Shown piece by piece: positions 1 through 5,840 of a DNA stretch of 13,002 bases. This DNA is from Candidatus Parcubacteria bacterium. GTDB lineage: Bacteria > Patescibacteriota > Saccharimonadia > Saccharimonadales > Saccharimonadaceae. The translations under genes and the position numbers were made by a program. The stretch is taken from contig JAEYUN010000003.1 in NCBI GenBank assembly GCA_023432475.1, positions 1-13,002 on the forward strand, given 5' to 3'. The first letter of the stretch is position 1. Each line of letters begins with the position of its first letter. The notes below the pieces were generated by a model. That model made no database searches. It saw nothing but the letters and a program-made list of their open reading frames with translations, and was not told where the DNA came from.

Positions 1-929
1 GTGTAGTTGCCTTCCGGCAGACCTACCCGTTCGATAGCCTGGAAAGTGGCCGTAGCCAGAGCCAGAGCGCCGTTACCAGCTAGTCCAATGTCTTCACTGG
101 CGAAGATTACCATACGCCGGGCGATAAACTTCGGATCTTCGCCGGCATCGATCATGCGTGACAAGTAATAAAGGGTAGCGCTGACATCACTGCCGCGCAT
201 ACTCTTAATAAACGCCGATATCACGTCGTAGTGCATATCGCCTTTTTTGTCGTAGCCGGGGACTTTCTTCTGAGCAGCCACTTTGACGACTTCGGGGGTG
301 ACTTTGGGGTTAAGGTCAAGTGCCAGTTCTAGGTTACCAAGTGCTACTCGGGCATCGCCGCCAGATAGTTCGGCTAAGTAATCTAGAGCTTTTGCCGTGA
401 CGTTTCTAGTTTTTTTAAGGGTTTTTAGGGCTCGTTTTAGGATATTTATAACTTCTGATTTACTCAAGGGCTGAAGTACCAAAACCCGCGAACGTGACAA
501 CAGCGGCGTGATAATTTCGAAGCTAGGGTTTTCAGTGGTTGCACCTATTAGGGTTATTAGTCCCGACTCGACATGCGGCAAAAAAGCGTCTTGCTGAGCT
601 TTGTTGAAACGGTGAATCTCGTCGACAAACAGTACGGTCCGCTGTTTTAGGTTCCAGTTGGTACGGGCCCGCTCGACAGTGGCTAGAACATCTTTTTTAC
701 CGGCAGTGACAGCCGATATCTCGACGAAATCAGCTTTGACCTCGCTTGCAATAATCCGGGCTAATGTCGTTTTGCCGGTGCCAGGTGGTCCCCATAAAAT
801 CAGACTGACTGGCTCTTGCCGCTCAACGATCTGTTTTAATATCTCGCCGTCGGCCAAAAGGTGAGACTGCCCGATAACTTCATCGAGCGTCTTGGGGCGC
901 ATTCTCTCCGCTAGCGGCACTCTACTCAT
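1..929 (-). CDS. rarA: RarA/MgsA replication-associated recombination AAA+ ATPase, C-terminus off the window
   Basis: Translating the minus strand from ATG 929 gives 309 open residues that run off the left edge; the family is usually about 420-440 residues. The protein is a clamp-loader-like AAA+ ATPase that acts at stalled replication forks. Visible motifs are Walker A GPPGTGKT (Lys about residue 53), Walker [13 protein letters not shown] (Asp-Glu about 103-104), sensor 1 [10 protein letters not shown] (about 129-138) and an arginine-finger-like LLSRSRV (about 144-150). The N-terminal [16 protein letters not shown] segment and the later [15 protein letters not shown] and [14 protein letters not shown] segments are typical of RarA and distinguish it from DnaX and RuvB. 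No Shine-Dalgarno precedes the ATG; a -10-like hexamer lies exactly 6 nt upstream, suggesting a leaderless transcript. It is divergent from ddl with only 35 bp between them. Confidence 0.95.
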   Translation of the reverse strand, partial: MSRVPLAERMRPKTLDEVIGQSHLLADGEILKQIVERQEPVSLILWGPPGTGKTTLARIIASEVKADFVEISAVTAGKKDVLATVERARTNWNLKQRTVLFVDEIHRFNKAQQDAFLPHVESGLITLIGATTENPSFEIITPLLSRSRVLVLQPLSKSEVINILKRALKTLKKTRNVTAKALDYLAELSGGDARVALGNLELALDLNPKVTPEVVKVAAQKKVPGYDKKGDMHYDVISAFIKSMRGSDVSATLYYLSRMIDAGEDPKFIARRMVIFASEDIGLAGNGALALATATFQAIERVGLPEGNY

Positions 930-941
930 ATATCCAGTGTA
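930..941 (-). promoter_or_regulatory. Putative extended -10 promoter for leaderless rarA
   Basis: On the minus strand TG-T-TACACT occupies 936-944, with the hexamer at 936-941 and exactly 6 nt before the rarA ATG. Transcription would begin at about the A of the start codon. No good -35 is visible. This is inferred from sequence only. Confidence 0.5.
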
Positions 942-949
942 ACACCGCA

Positions 950-964
950 TGCTATCATGGAGTC
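950..964 (+). promoter_or_regulatory. Putative extended -10 promoter for leaderless ddl
   Basis: TG-C-TATCAT lies at 950-958, with the hexamer at 953-958 and exactly 6 nt before the ddl ATG at 965. A GGAG at 959-962 is too close to the ATG (2 nt) to act as a normal ribosome binding site. The promoter faces the rarA promoter inside the same 35-bp gap. Confidence 0.5.
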
Positions 965-1990
965 ATGAGTAAGCTCCATGTCTTGCTTCTCTACGGCGGC
1001 GATTCATCCGAACACGAGGTATCGATTCAGAGTGCTCGTAACGTCTATGCCGCGCTTGACAATTCTCGCTACACGGTCAGTCTGTGTTTTATCGATAAAG
1101 TTGGTCGTTGGTGGCTCACGCCTGGGGTGGATGGGCATCATGTCGGTGATCCTCAGCTTGTACCGGTTTTGGGCCACAGCCAGTTTATTACTTTGCCAAA
1201 CAACCACGCCATCCGACCTGACGTAGTATTTCCCATGTTGCACGGCAGAAATGGCGAGGATGGTACGGTGCAGGGTTTGTTGGAGCTGATGCATATACCT
1301 TATGTGGGGCCTGACGCTACCAGTGCGGCCGTCGCTATGAACAAAGACATCACCAAGCGGCTACTGCGTGATGCTGGTTTACCGGTAGTGCCGTGGGTAA
1401 CCTGGCGGCGCCACCAAACCAAACCGCATTATGAGGCACTGCGTAATCAGCTGGGCGATAATATGTTCGTAAAACCAGCCAGAGCTGGCTCGTCAGTCGG
1501 TGTGAGCAAAGTTAGTCATGCCAACGAACTGGGTAAGGCATTGGAAGCAGCCTTGTTACATGACGACTTAGTGCTTATCGAACAAGCTATTATTGGGCGG
1601 GAAATTGAAGTTGCCGTACTTGGCAACGATGATCCGATAGTATCGGTGCCTGGCGAAATCATTCCGGGCAGCGAGTTTTATGATTATGACGACAAATATA
1701 GCGCTGAGTCGAAAGCTCGAATCATGGCTCCGGCTGACTTACCTGGACCACTGAAGGAGCGCTTTCATGACGCAGCACTCAAGAGTTATTTAGCAGTCGG
1801 TGGTCATGGTATGGCCCGGGTCGACTTCTTTCTAACAGTAAAGGAAGAAATTTATATCGGTGAGGTTAATACTATTCCCGGCTTTACTAGTATCAGTTTG
1901 TATCCTCGCTTGATGCATGCTTCAGGTATGACCTATAGCGCTCTAGTCGATAAACTTATATATCTAGCTACGGAAAATAAGTTAAAATAG
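965..1990 (+). CDS. ddl: D-alanine--D-alanine ligase (ATP-grasp)
   Basis: This enzyme joins two D-alanines with ATP in the cytoplasm to make the dipeptide that MurF adds to the peptidoglycan precursor. At 341 residues it has normal family length. Visible features are the N-terminal GGDSSEHEVS (Glu16 equivalent to the E. coli DdlB Glu15), MLHGRNGEDG (91-100), the ATP-grasp segment VKPARAGSSVGVSKV (169-183), an omega-loop YDYDDKYS with the Lys244-Tyr245 pair typical of D-Ala rather than D-lactate ligases, metal ligands Asp287 and EVN (300-302), and IPGFTSISLYP. An ATG at 957 hits a stop after two codons, so 965 is the start. It is followed after 20 nt by the slipin gene, probably co-transcribed. 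The Mur ligase at the right end of the window would act in the same pathway. Confidence 0.97.
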   Translation: MSKLHVLLLYGGDSSEHEVSIQSARNVYAALDNSRYTVSLCFIDKVGRWWLTPGVDGHHVGDPQLVPVLGHSQFITLPNNHAIRPDVVFPMLHGRNGEDGTVQGLLELMHIPYVGPDATSAAVAMNKDITKRLLRDAGLPVVPWVTWRRHQTKPHYEALRNQLGDNMFVKPARAGSSVGVSKVSHANELGKALEAALLHDDLVLIEQAIIGREIEVAVLGNDDPIVSVPGEIIPGSEFYDYDDKYSAESKARIMAPADLPGPLKERFHDAALKSYLAVGGHGMARVDFFLTVKEEIYIGEVNTIPGFTSISLYPRLMHASGMTYSALVDKLIYLATENKLK

Positions 1991-2010
1991 TCATATAAAT
2001 GGAGGTAAAT

Positions 2011-2769
2011 ATGGAACTGGCTTGGTTTTTATTTCTAGTTATTGCCGGCTTTGTACTGAGCGGCATCAAAGTCATTAACCAGTACGAGCGCGGCGTTGTG
2101 CTGACCCTCGGGCGCTTTACCGGTCTGCGTCAGCCCGGTCTTCGCGTGGTGGTACCTATTTTCCAACGTTTGTTGCGAGTCGATGTCCGTTCAACGCCTA
2201 TTGACGTACCAAAACAGGAAATCATCACCAAAGACAATGTGACTGCGGGGGTGGACGCAATAGTGTATTTCCGGGTTATCGATGCCCCGAAAGCTGTACT
2301 AGAGACGACTAACTATGTTTATGCTACCAGCCAGTTTGCTCAAGCGGCATTGCGTGACGTCACTGGCAACTTCGAACTTGACGAACTGCTTTCTAAGCGT
2401 GAAGAGATTAGCAGCAAAATCAAAGAGATAGTTGATTCGCAAACTGATCAGTGGGGTATAGATGTCGAAAATGTCAAAATCCAGAACATTGAACTGCCGA
2501 CTGATATGAAACGGGCTATGGCCAAACAGGCTGAGGCCGAACGCGAGCGGCGCAGTAATATCATCAACGCCGAGGGTGAGCGCGCTGCGGCCGAGACTCT
2601 AGCCGAAGCCGCCAAAATCATAGCTACTCAACCAGGCGCCATTAACCTGCGTACACTCAACACTATTGAGCGTATTTCAACCGAACCCAGCCAAAAAACT
2701 ACCCTGCTGTTTCCTATCGAGCTACTCGATGCCGTTCGAACCATTGGCGATAATTTAGGCAAAAAATAG
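2011..2769 (+). CDS. SPFH/Band 7 family protein (slipin, stomatin-like)
   Basis: A 252-residue membrane-anchored scaffold protein of the stomatin/prohibitin superfamily, which organises membrane microdomains and often works with membrane proteases. It has one N-terminal transmembrane helix (about residues 3-20) and then the SPFH core: INQYERGVVLTLGRF, GLRVVVPIF, VDVRSTPIDVP, QEIITKDNVTAGVDAIVYFRV. An Ala/Glu/Arg-rich coiled-coil follows (KRAMAKQAEAERERRSNI onward). The C-terminal segment TTLLFPIELLDAV is typical of slipins. An upstream in-frame ATG at 1999 exists, but GGAGGT at 2001-2006 is placed correctly for the ATG at 2011, so the latter is chosen. No NfeD partner is in the window. The HtpX protease further right is a plausible functional partner, though not in the same operon. 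Confidence 0.9.
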   Translation: MELAWFLFLVIAGFVLSGIKVINQYERGVVLTLGRFTGLRQPGLRVVVPIFQRLLRVDVRSTPIDVPKQEIITKDNVTAGVDAIVYFRVIDAPKAVLETTNYVYATSQFAQAALRDVTGNFELDELLSKREEISSKIKEIVDSQTDQWGIDVENVKIQNIELPTDMKRAMAKQAEAERERRSNIINAEGERAAAETLAEAAKIIATQPGAINLRTLNTIERISTEPSQKTTLLFPIELLDAVRTIGDNLGKK

Positions 2770-2788
2770 CCCAGTTTGAGGCGACGTA

Positions 2789-2817
2789 TTGTATTTAACA
2801 ACGTTTTGTAAGATACT
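2789..2817 (+). promoter_or_regulatory. Putative sigma-70-type promoter of the DUF378 gene
   Basis: TTGTAT (2789-2794), a 17-bp spacer and GATACT (2812-2817) lie in the gap between the slipin stop and the DUF378 start. The predicted start near 2824 leaves a short leader carrying the strong AAAGGAGGG ribosome binding site. Confidence 0.5.
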
Positions 2818-2846
2818 TATGGTATTAACAAAAGGAGGGTGCGAGC

Positions 2847-3044
2847 ATGAAGGTGATCGGTGTAGTAGCTTTAGTACTAGTGCTAGTCGGTGGTCTTAAC
2901 TGGGGCTTAGTCGGTTTCTTCGACTACAACCTAGTAGATAGTCTTTTCGGTGAAGGCTCAGTAGCCTCGCGCGTTGTTTACGGTTTGGTCGGTCTAGCAG
3001 CTCTTTGGAAGACCGTAACTTGGGTCGCTAAAAAAGAAGACTAG
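2847..3044 (+). CDS. DUF378 family small membrane protein
   Basis: A 65-residue protein with two hydrophobic helices (about 3-25 and 42-57) joined by a short loop, ending in a charged WVAKKED tail. The GGLNWGLVGFFDYNLVDSLF segment is the signature of DUF378 (YuzA-like), a family of small bacterial membrane proteins without an established function. The start is supported by an excellent AAAGGAGGG Shine-Dalgarno ending 7 nt before the ATG and by its own candidate promoter. A terminator follows at 3061-3099, so it looks like a monocistronic gene. Family assignment is confident; function is unknown. Confidence 0.9.
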   Translation: MKVIGVVALVLVLVGGLNWGLVGFFDYNLVDSLFGEGSVASRVVYGLVGLAALWKTVTWVAKKED

Positions 3045-3060
3045 TTCTAGTTAATTTATA

Positions 3061-3099
3061 AAAAAGTGCCGACTTGTATTTATACAGTAGGCACTTTTT
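3061..3099. terminator. Intrinsic terminator after the DUF378 gene
   Basis: Perfect 10-bp arms AAAAAGTGCC (3061-3070) and GGCACTTTTT (3090-3099), with extra imperfect pairing inside the loop. The T-run serves the plus strand and the A-run gives a U-tract on the minus strand, so it may work both ways. Confidence 0.85.
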
Positions 3100-3148
3100 G
3101 ATTATCAGATCTCCCCAGGTGGCAAACTCTATTTTGAAGGTCCCAAAC

Positions 3149-3176
3149 AAAAAATCGACCTCTATAAGGGTCAATT
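3149..3176 (-). terminator. Intrinsic terminator after tRNA-Phe
   Basis: Read on the minus strand, an 8-bp stem AATTGACC/GGTCGATT (one G-U pair) with an 8-nt loop spans 3153-3176 and runs into a T-run (3149-3154). It lies 8 nt after the encoded CCA of tRNA-Phe. Confidence 0.75.
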
Positions 3177-3183
3177 TCTTGTT

Positions 3184-3259
3184 TGGTGGCTCCTCCCAGA
3201 CTCGAACTGGGGACACAAGGCTCTTCAGGCCTCTGCTCTACCAACTGAGCTAAAGAGCC
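3184..3259 (-). tRNA. tRNA-Phe (anticodon GAA)
   Basis: Folds as a standard cloverleaf on the minus strand. The acceptor GGCTCTT pairs with AGGAGCC with one G-U, the D-arm is GCTC/GAGC with loop AGTTGGTA, the anticodon loop is CTGAAGA (GAA), and the T-arm is CCCAG/CTGGG with loop TTCGAGT. CCA is encoded at 3186-3184. Both elbow pairs (G18-U55 and G19-C56) are present, which makes it a useful in-window control for the odd tRNA-Gly(GCC) and tRNA-Cys. Confidence 0.97.
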
Positions 3260-3321
3260 TCGTCAAAGTCGGGACTTGGTACTTGCAACGAAACAAGTTT
3301 CATTGCTTCGTCTTGCGTCAC
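3250..3321 (-). other. Possible 23-codon leader ORF ahead of tRNA-Phe
   Basis: Within the tRNA-Phe leader, a GTG at 3321 follows an AGAGGA-type ribosome binding site and opens 23 sense codons (beginning MTQDEAMKLV, ending PDFDEAL). Its TAG stop lies inside the tRNA acceptor/D region at 3252-3250. The leader also holds an imperfect hairpin around 3283-3304. The ORF could easily be chance; nothing beyond the reading frame and the purine-rich site supports it. Confidence 0.15.
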
Positions 3322-3387
3322 CGTCTTTTCCTCTCAATTCTCACGATAGCCTTCGGCGTAGGTCGAATTGGGACGAAGTACTCAACG

Positions 3388-3416
3388 ATTATATAAGAAC
3401 AGGGGAAAACGAGCAA
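3388..3416 (-). promoter_or_regulatory. Promoter for tRNA-Phe with a long leader
   Basis: On the minus strand TTGCTC (3416-3411), a 17-bp spacer and a perfect TATAAT (3393-3388) form a strong promoter pointing at tRNA-Phe. The implied start near 3381 gives a 5' leader of about 120 nt (3260-3381), long for a tRNA. The promoter sits back to back with the zincin gene promoter (hexamer 3419-3424). Confidence 0.65.
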
Positions 3417-3430
3417 GGTATACTAGTAGT
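3416..3430 (+). promoter_or_regulatory. Putative -10 for leaderless zincin gene
   Basis: TATACT at 3419-3424 is followed by exactly 6 nt (AGTAGT) and then the ATG at 3431. No Shine-Dalgarno is visible, so a leaderless start is inferred. It overlaps the upstream part of the divergent tRNA-Phe promoter. Confidence 0.5.
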
Positions 3431-3805
3431 ATGGATATATCGGACGAGGTATTTGCTGGGCTTATTTCCCGGGCTATGGATGAACTGCCACCGCGCTTTA
3501 TTAAGCGTCTAGACAACGTTGCCATCACCTATGCTGACGAACCGACCCGCGAGCAATTAACCAAACAAGGTGTTCGTGAAGGCCAACTGCTGTTAGGCCT
3601 ATACGAAGGTATTCCCCAAACCGCCCGCGGTTCAGGTTATAACCTGGTATTGCCAGACAAAATAACCATCTTCAAAAAACCGCTACTCATGTTGGCGCGC
3701 GATTTAGATGATTTATACGTTAGGATTAAGCGGACACTTTGGCATGAGATAGCTCACCATTACGGACTAGACCACGGTCGGATAAACGAACTAGAAAACC
3801 AGTAG
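3431..3805 (+). CDS. Minimal zincin-like metallopeptidase family protein (Zincin_1, COG3824 type)
   Basis: A 124-residue cytoplasmic protein with a complete zincin site near its C-terminus: HEIAHHYGLDH, giving zinc ligands His105, His109 and probably His115 plus catalytic Glu106. This matches the HExxHxxGxxH layout of the small metallopeptidase family PF06262. There is no signal peptide or membrane helix. The frame is open back to an ATG at 3368, but the ATG at 3431 is preferred: the protein then begins with the family-like MDISDEVFAGL, and a TATACT hexamer sits 6 nt upstream, leaving no room for the longer start. The physiological substrate of the family is not established. It is followed closely by tRNA-Gly(CCC), which has its own promoter. 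Confidence 0.88.
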   Translation: MDISDEVFAGLISRAMDELPPRFIKRLDNVAITYADEPTREQLTKQGVREGQLLLGLYEGIPQTARGSGYNLVLPDKITIFKKPLLMLARDLDDLYVRIKRTLWHEIAHHYGLDHGRINELENQ

Positions 3806-3812
3806 CCTCATC

Positions 3813-3821
3813 TGTTATACT
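3813..3821 (+). promoter_or_regulatory. Extended -10 promoter of tRNA-Gly(CCC)
   Basis: TG-T-TATACT (hexamer 3816-3821) begins 8 nt after the zincin stop and 17 nt before the tRNA. No convincing -35 is visible, consistent with an extended -10 promoter. Confidence 0.55.
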
Positions 3822-3838
3822 GCATGATGTCCTTCCGA

Positions 3839-3913
3839 GCGGGTATCGTATAACGGCTATTATGCTACCTTCCCAAGGTAGAGACGAGGTTTCGACTACC
3901 TCTATCCGCACCA
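3839..3913 (+). tRNA. tRNA-Gly (anticodon CCC)
   Basis: Cloverleaf with acceptor GCGGGTA/TATCCGC (one G-U), D-region GTATAACGGCTATTAT resembling known tRNA-Gly(YCC) genes, anticodon stem CTACC/GGTAG with loop TTCCCAA (CCC), and T-arm GAGGT/ACCTC with loop TTCGACT. The CCA is encoded (3911-3913). Elbow nucleotides are normal. The discriminator and CCA also form the base of a long downstream hairpin (3910-3953), and the T-arm has an inverted copy at 3966-3978. Confidence 0.95.
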
Positions 3914-3953
3914 TATAGAATGACCCACTTAGCTGTGGGTCATTCTATATGGT
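3910..3953. repeat. 19-bp perfect hairpin starting on the tRNA CCA end
   Basis: The left arm 3910-3928 (ACCATATAGAATGACCCAC) is exactly complementary to 3935-3953 around the loop TTAGCT. No T-run follows on either strand, so it is not a classical intrinsic terminator. It may still be a transcription barrier or processing signal between tRNA-Gly and the convergent DUF4396 gene. An outer inverted pair, 3884-3896 with 3966-3978 (13/13), shows that the repeat extends back into the tRNA T-arm. Confidence 0.85.
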
Positions 3954-4086
3954 CTTATCGAAATGGTCGAAACCTCGTAGTTTTGCGTATGCAAAACAAG
4001 GGCGAGAGTTCGTGAAGCGAACAGAGTGAGCGGAAATAGGGAGCTGCAGGCGACCGCCCGAACTCTACCCGCACCAACTATAAAGC
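3954..4086. other. Gene-free structured region with tRNA-like fragments
   Basis: No coding sequence is seen. Visible structure includes an inverted copy of the tRNA-Gly T-arm (3966-3978) and a 7-bp hairpin GTTTTGC-GTAT-GCAAAAC (3980-3997). A hairpin GTTCG-TGAAG-CGAAC spans 4008-4022, and a second CGAAC copy at 4059-4063 could pair instead. GGGCG (4000-4004) can pair with CGCCC (4055-4059). At 4066-4077 TACCCGCACCAA is identical to the 3' end of tRNA-Gly(GCC) in this window. I could not fold a complete tRNA from it. It may be a tRNA remnant, a dispersed repeat or a structured RNA. Confidence 0.5.
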
Positions 4087-4578
4087 TCAGTGATGACCGT
4101 GGTGGTCGTGATGCTCGTGACTATGCTCTGCATGCGAGCCGTGGTTGTGATATTTCATAATAAGCGCGTGACCTTTGCCGCGGCTCAGCAGGTAACGGTT
4201 AACAGGATAGGCGGCTATAAAAGCGGCCAGCAGGCTAACAAACATGGCTATCCAAAACAGGGGAGAGGTCAGTCCAGCGTCCATGGCGCCCGGTATGGTT
4301 GCCATGACGGCGTTGTCGACCAGCTCCATGGTGGCTATCGACAAAGTATCGGCGGCAAATACTACCGATAGGGCGGCGAAAAAACCAACACCCATCTTGA
4401 GAAGCGGTATAGTCGACAGGGTAAAACCAAATAAAAAAGCTAACACGACAGCCAGCAGTATCGTTACCCCGGAGCTTAGGCCTAGTGATATACCTATAAC
4501 CATACCGAGTATCTCGCCGATAGCGCAGCCACTCAAGCAGTGCAATGTAGCCGTAGCGGCCATTTTATTGATGTTCAT
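4087..4578 (-). CDS. DUF4396 family membrane protein with His-rich C-terminal tail
   Basis: A 163-residue membrane protein with about four hydrophobic segments (roughly residues 17-33, 37-58, 62-80 and 105-127). The N-terminal TATLHCLSGCAIGEILGMVIG and the later YPVNRYLLSRGKGHA are the recognisable DUF4396 signatures. Cys14 and Cys18 in HCLSGC, plus a tail of about 20 residues rich in His (HNHGSHAEHSHEHHDHHGHH at the end), suggest metal binding, perhaps copper, nickel or zinc. This is inferred; I know of no settled function for the family. GGAGG lies 5 nt before the ATG, with an extended -10 upstream. The stop is TGA. The gene converges on tRNA-Gly(CCC). Confidence 0.85.
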   Translation of the reverse strand: MNINKMAATATLHCLSGCAIGEILGMVIGISLGLSSGVTILLAVVLAFLFGFTLSTIPLLKMGVGFFAALSVVFAADTLSIATMELVDNAVMATIPGAMDAGLTSPLFWIAMFVSLLAAFIAAYPVNRYLLSRGKGHALIMKYHNHGSHAEHSHEHHDHHGHH

Positions 4579-4601
4579 TTTTCCTCCAGTTATACCTAAC
4601 C

Positions 4602-4610
4602 ATCATACCA
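4602..4610 (-). promoter_or_regulatory. Extended -10 promoter of the DUF4396 gene
   Basis: On the minus strand TG-G-TATGAT (hexamer 4602-4607) precedes the DUF4396 gene and leaves a leader of about 17 nt containing its GGAGG site. It lies in the 37-bp gap after the DUF1801 stop. Confidence 0.45.
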
Positions 4611-4615
4611 AATGA

Positions 4616-4984
4616 CTACATCCACTTGACGCCACGTTCGCGGTATTCCTGGGCGCGGTAGGTGACGATTTTCTCTATCAGCTGTTTTGGCAGAGGTTTG
4701 TCGTAGCTCAGCTGCACAGAACCCTTGCCAGTGACGTAGTCTGTGAGGTCACTCACTAGAGCTTGTTTGGCGCTCGGTGTTACGACTAGGTTTATGTGTT
4801 GCTTAAAGCCGCCGTAGACGACCAGTATCATGCCGTCTTGGTCGAGCACGGCTGGGCCACCCCATTTGAGAGCTTCGGTCGTGCCGGGCAGGGCGGCGTT
4901 GACAATGCCGCGCAACTCTTCTAGTTTAGCCTTTTGCTCGCCGGAAAACTGTTCAATATACTCATCGACTGTGGTTGGTTTCAT
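4616..4984 (-). CDS. DUF1801 domain protein (YdhG-like)
   Basis: A 122-residue soluble protein beginning MKPTTVDEYIEQFSGEQKAK, with LRGIVNAALPGTTEALKWGGPAV, LVVYGGFKQHINLVVTP and GKGSVQLSYDKPLPKQLIEKIV. This is the DUF1801/YdhG fold (bacillus frataxin-like proteins and relatives), a small alpha/beta domain. Iron-chaperone activity is known for some homologues, but nothing here proves it. The gene starts 10 nt after the DUF1428 stop, so the two are almost certainly co-transcribed. A weak AGAAGG lies upstream. The neighbouring DUF1428 and PhnB-like genes are common companions of this domain in other bacteria. Confidence 0.85.
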   Translation of the reverse strand: MKPTTVDEYIEQFSGEQKAKLEELRGIVNAALPGTTEALKWGGPAVLDQDGMILVVYGGFKQHINLVVTPSAKQALVSDLTDYVTGKGSVQLSYDKPLPKQLIEKIVTYRAQEYRERGVKWM

Positions 4985-4994
4985 GTAAGTTATT

Positions 4995-5375
4995 TCAACC
5001 TTCTACCGCCACCGTAAAGCCGCCGTAGGCCATTTTTCTCATGTCGTTAGGCATTTCAAAATCTACTAGGTCCTGGTATGCTTCATCCATTTCCGCCATA
5101 ACTTTTTCGTTAACTTCGTCGCGGTGTTCTTTCGACTCAAAAACGATAAAAGAGAACCAGACGTTTTCTTCCGTGGAGGCGCCGGTCATTTCTTGGAAAG
5201 CCCGAGACTTCATGTCGCCCGCTTCCTGCTGCTTCAGGTCGTCTCCTCGGCATTCAAAATACTGAAGCGCGCCGTGTTTCATCCAGGAGTCTCGCCCTTG
5301 TTTCGCCATCTCCTCATATTCTGCTTCTTTGCCCTTCGGTACTACCAATACAAATCCATCTACGTATTTAGACAT
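4995..5375 (-). CDS. DUF1428 family protein (YbaA-like)
   Basis: A 126-residue soluble protein starting MSKYVDGFVLVVPKGKEAEY, with WMKHGALQYFECRGDD, VWFSFIVFESKEHRDEVN and the C-terminal MPNDMRKMAYGGFTVAVE. These are hallmarks of DUF1428, a dimeric alpha-beta barrel (ferredoxin-like) family of unknown role. GGAGGG sits 7 nt before the ATG. The stop is TGA. It lies between the PhnB-like gene (42-nt gap) and the DUF1801 gene (10-nt gap), all on the minus strand, consistent with one transcript from the PhnB-like promoter. Confidence 0.9.
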   Translation of the reverse strand: MSKYVDGFVLVVPKGKEAEYEEMAKQGRDSWMKHGALQYFECRGDDLKQQEAGDMKSRAFQEMTGASTEENVWFSFIVFESKEHRDEVNEKVMAEMDEAYQDLVDFEMPNDMRKMAYGGFTVAVEG

Positions 5376-5417
5376 TTATCTACCCTCCATATTAAAGTTA
5401 GGTTCGTAATTTAATTA

Positions 5418-5825
5418 TTACGCGAGATTAATCTGCCACGATACGCCGTATTTGTCTGCAGTCCAGCCGAATTTTTTGCTAAAGCCGTAATTATCTAGCG
5501 GCATCATGACTTGGCCGCCCTCGGATAGTTTTTCAAAAAGCTGATTCAACTCTTCTTCGTTGTCGCAGTTCACATAGATTGAAATTGCAGGAGTAAATGA
5601 AAACTTATGGTCCATCCGATTTTCGCTGGCCATATATTCCTGACCGGCTAGCACAAACGAAGCCTGCTTTACCAAACCTTCTTCGCCGCCCGGTTCACCC
5701 TGCTTCCACTTTTCAATGTTCTTTACCTCCGAGTTCGGAAACAGGGAAACATAAAAGTTAATTGCTTCTTCAGCTTTCCCGCACCGCTCACCGACGAACA
5801 TTAAGAAAGTAGTTGTTTTTTGCAT
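5418..5825 (-). CDS. PhnB-like VOC family protein (3-dmu-9_3-mt domain)
   Basis: A 135-residue protein with the glyoxalase/bleomycin-resistance (VOC) fold of the PhnB subfamily. The N-terminus FLMFVGERCGKAEEAINFYVSLFPNSEV, the middle AGQEYMASENRMDHKFSFTPAISIYVNC and the C-terminus GGQVMMPLDNYGFSKKFGWTADKYGVSWQINL match it. Proteins of this group are usually small dimeric cytoplasmic enzymes or binding proteins; the substrate cannot be read here. No Shine-Dalgarno is present; TGC-TATAAT lies with its hexamer exactly 6 nt before the ATG, so a leaderless transcript is inferred. It is the first gene of the three-gene minus-strand cassette with DUF1428 and DUF1801. Confidence 0.88.
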   Translation of the reverse strand: MQKTTTFLMFVGERCGKAEEAINFYVSLFPNSEVKNIEKWKQGEPGGEEGLVKQASFVLAGQEYMASENRMDHKFSFTPAISIYVNCDNEEELNQLFEKLSEGGQVMMPLDNYGFSKKFGWTADKYGVSWQINLA

Positions 5826-5840
5826 AGGCTAATTATAGCA
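5826..5840 (-). promoter_or_regulatory. Extended -10 promoter for leaderless PhnB-like gene
   Basis: A perfect TATAAT (5837-5832 on minus) preceded by TGC, with a 6-nt gap to the ATG at 5825. The -35 region coincides with the tRNA-Gly(GCC) terminator hairpin and has no consensus hexamer. Confidence 0.65.

Noticed and set aside
658..864. 68-residue plus-strand ORF inside rarA
   Set aside because: Shadow of rarA on the other strand; no ribosome binding site and no family resemblance.
3368..3430. Longer start for the zincin gene
   Set aside because: The extra 21 residues overlap the promoter elements of both this gene and tRNA-Phe; TATACT lies 6 nt before the ATG at 3431.
3954..4086. Complete third tRNA-Gly or tmRNA in the gap
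   Set aside because: The 3' end resembles tRNA-Gly, but no matching GCGGGTA acceptor strand, anticodon arm or T-arm is found at proper distance.
4090..4615. Plus-strand ORFs opposite the DUF4396 gene
   Set aside because: Antisense shadows; the repeated ATG/GTG come from the His codon run on the other strand.
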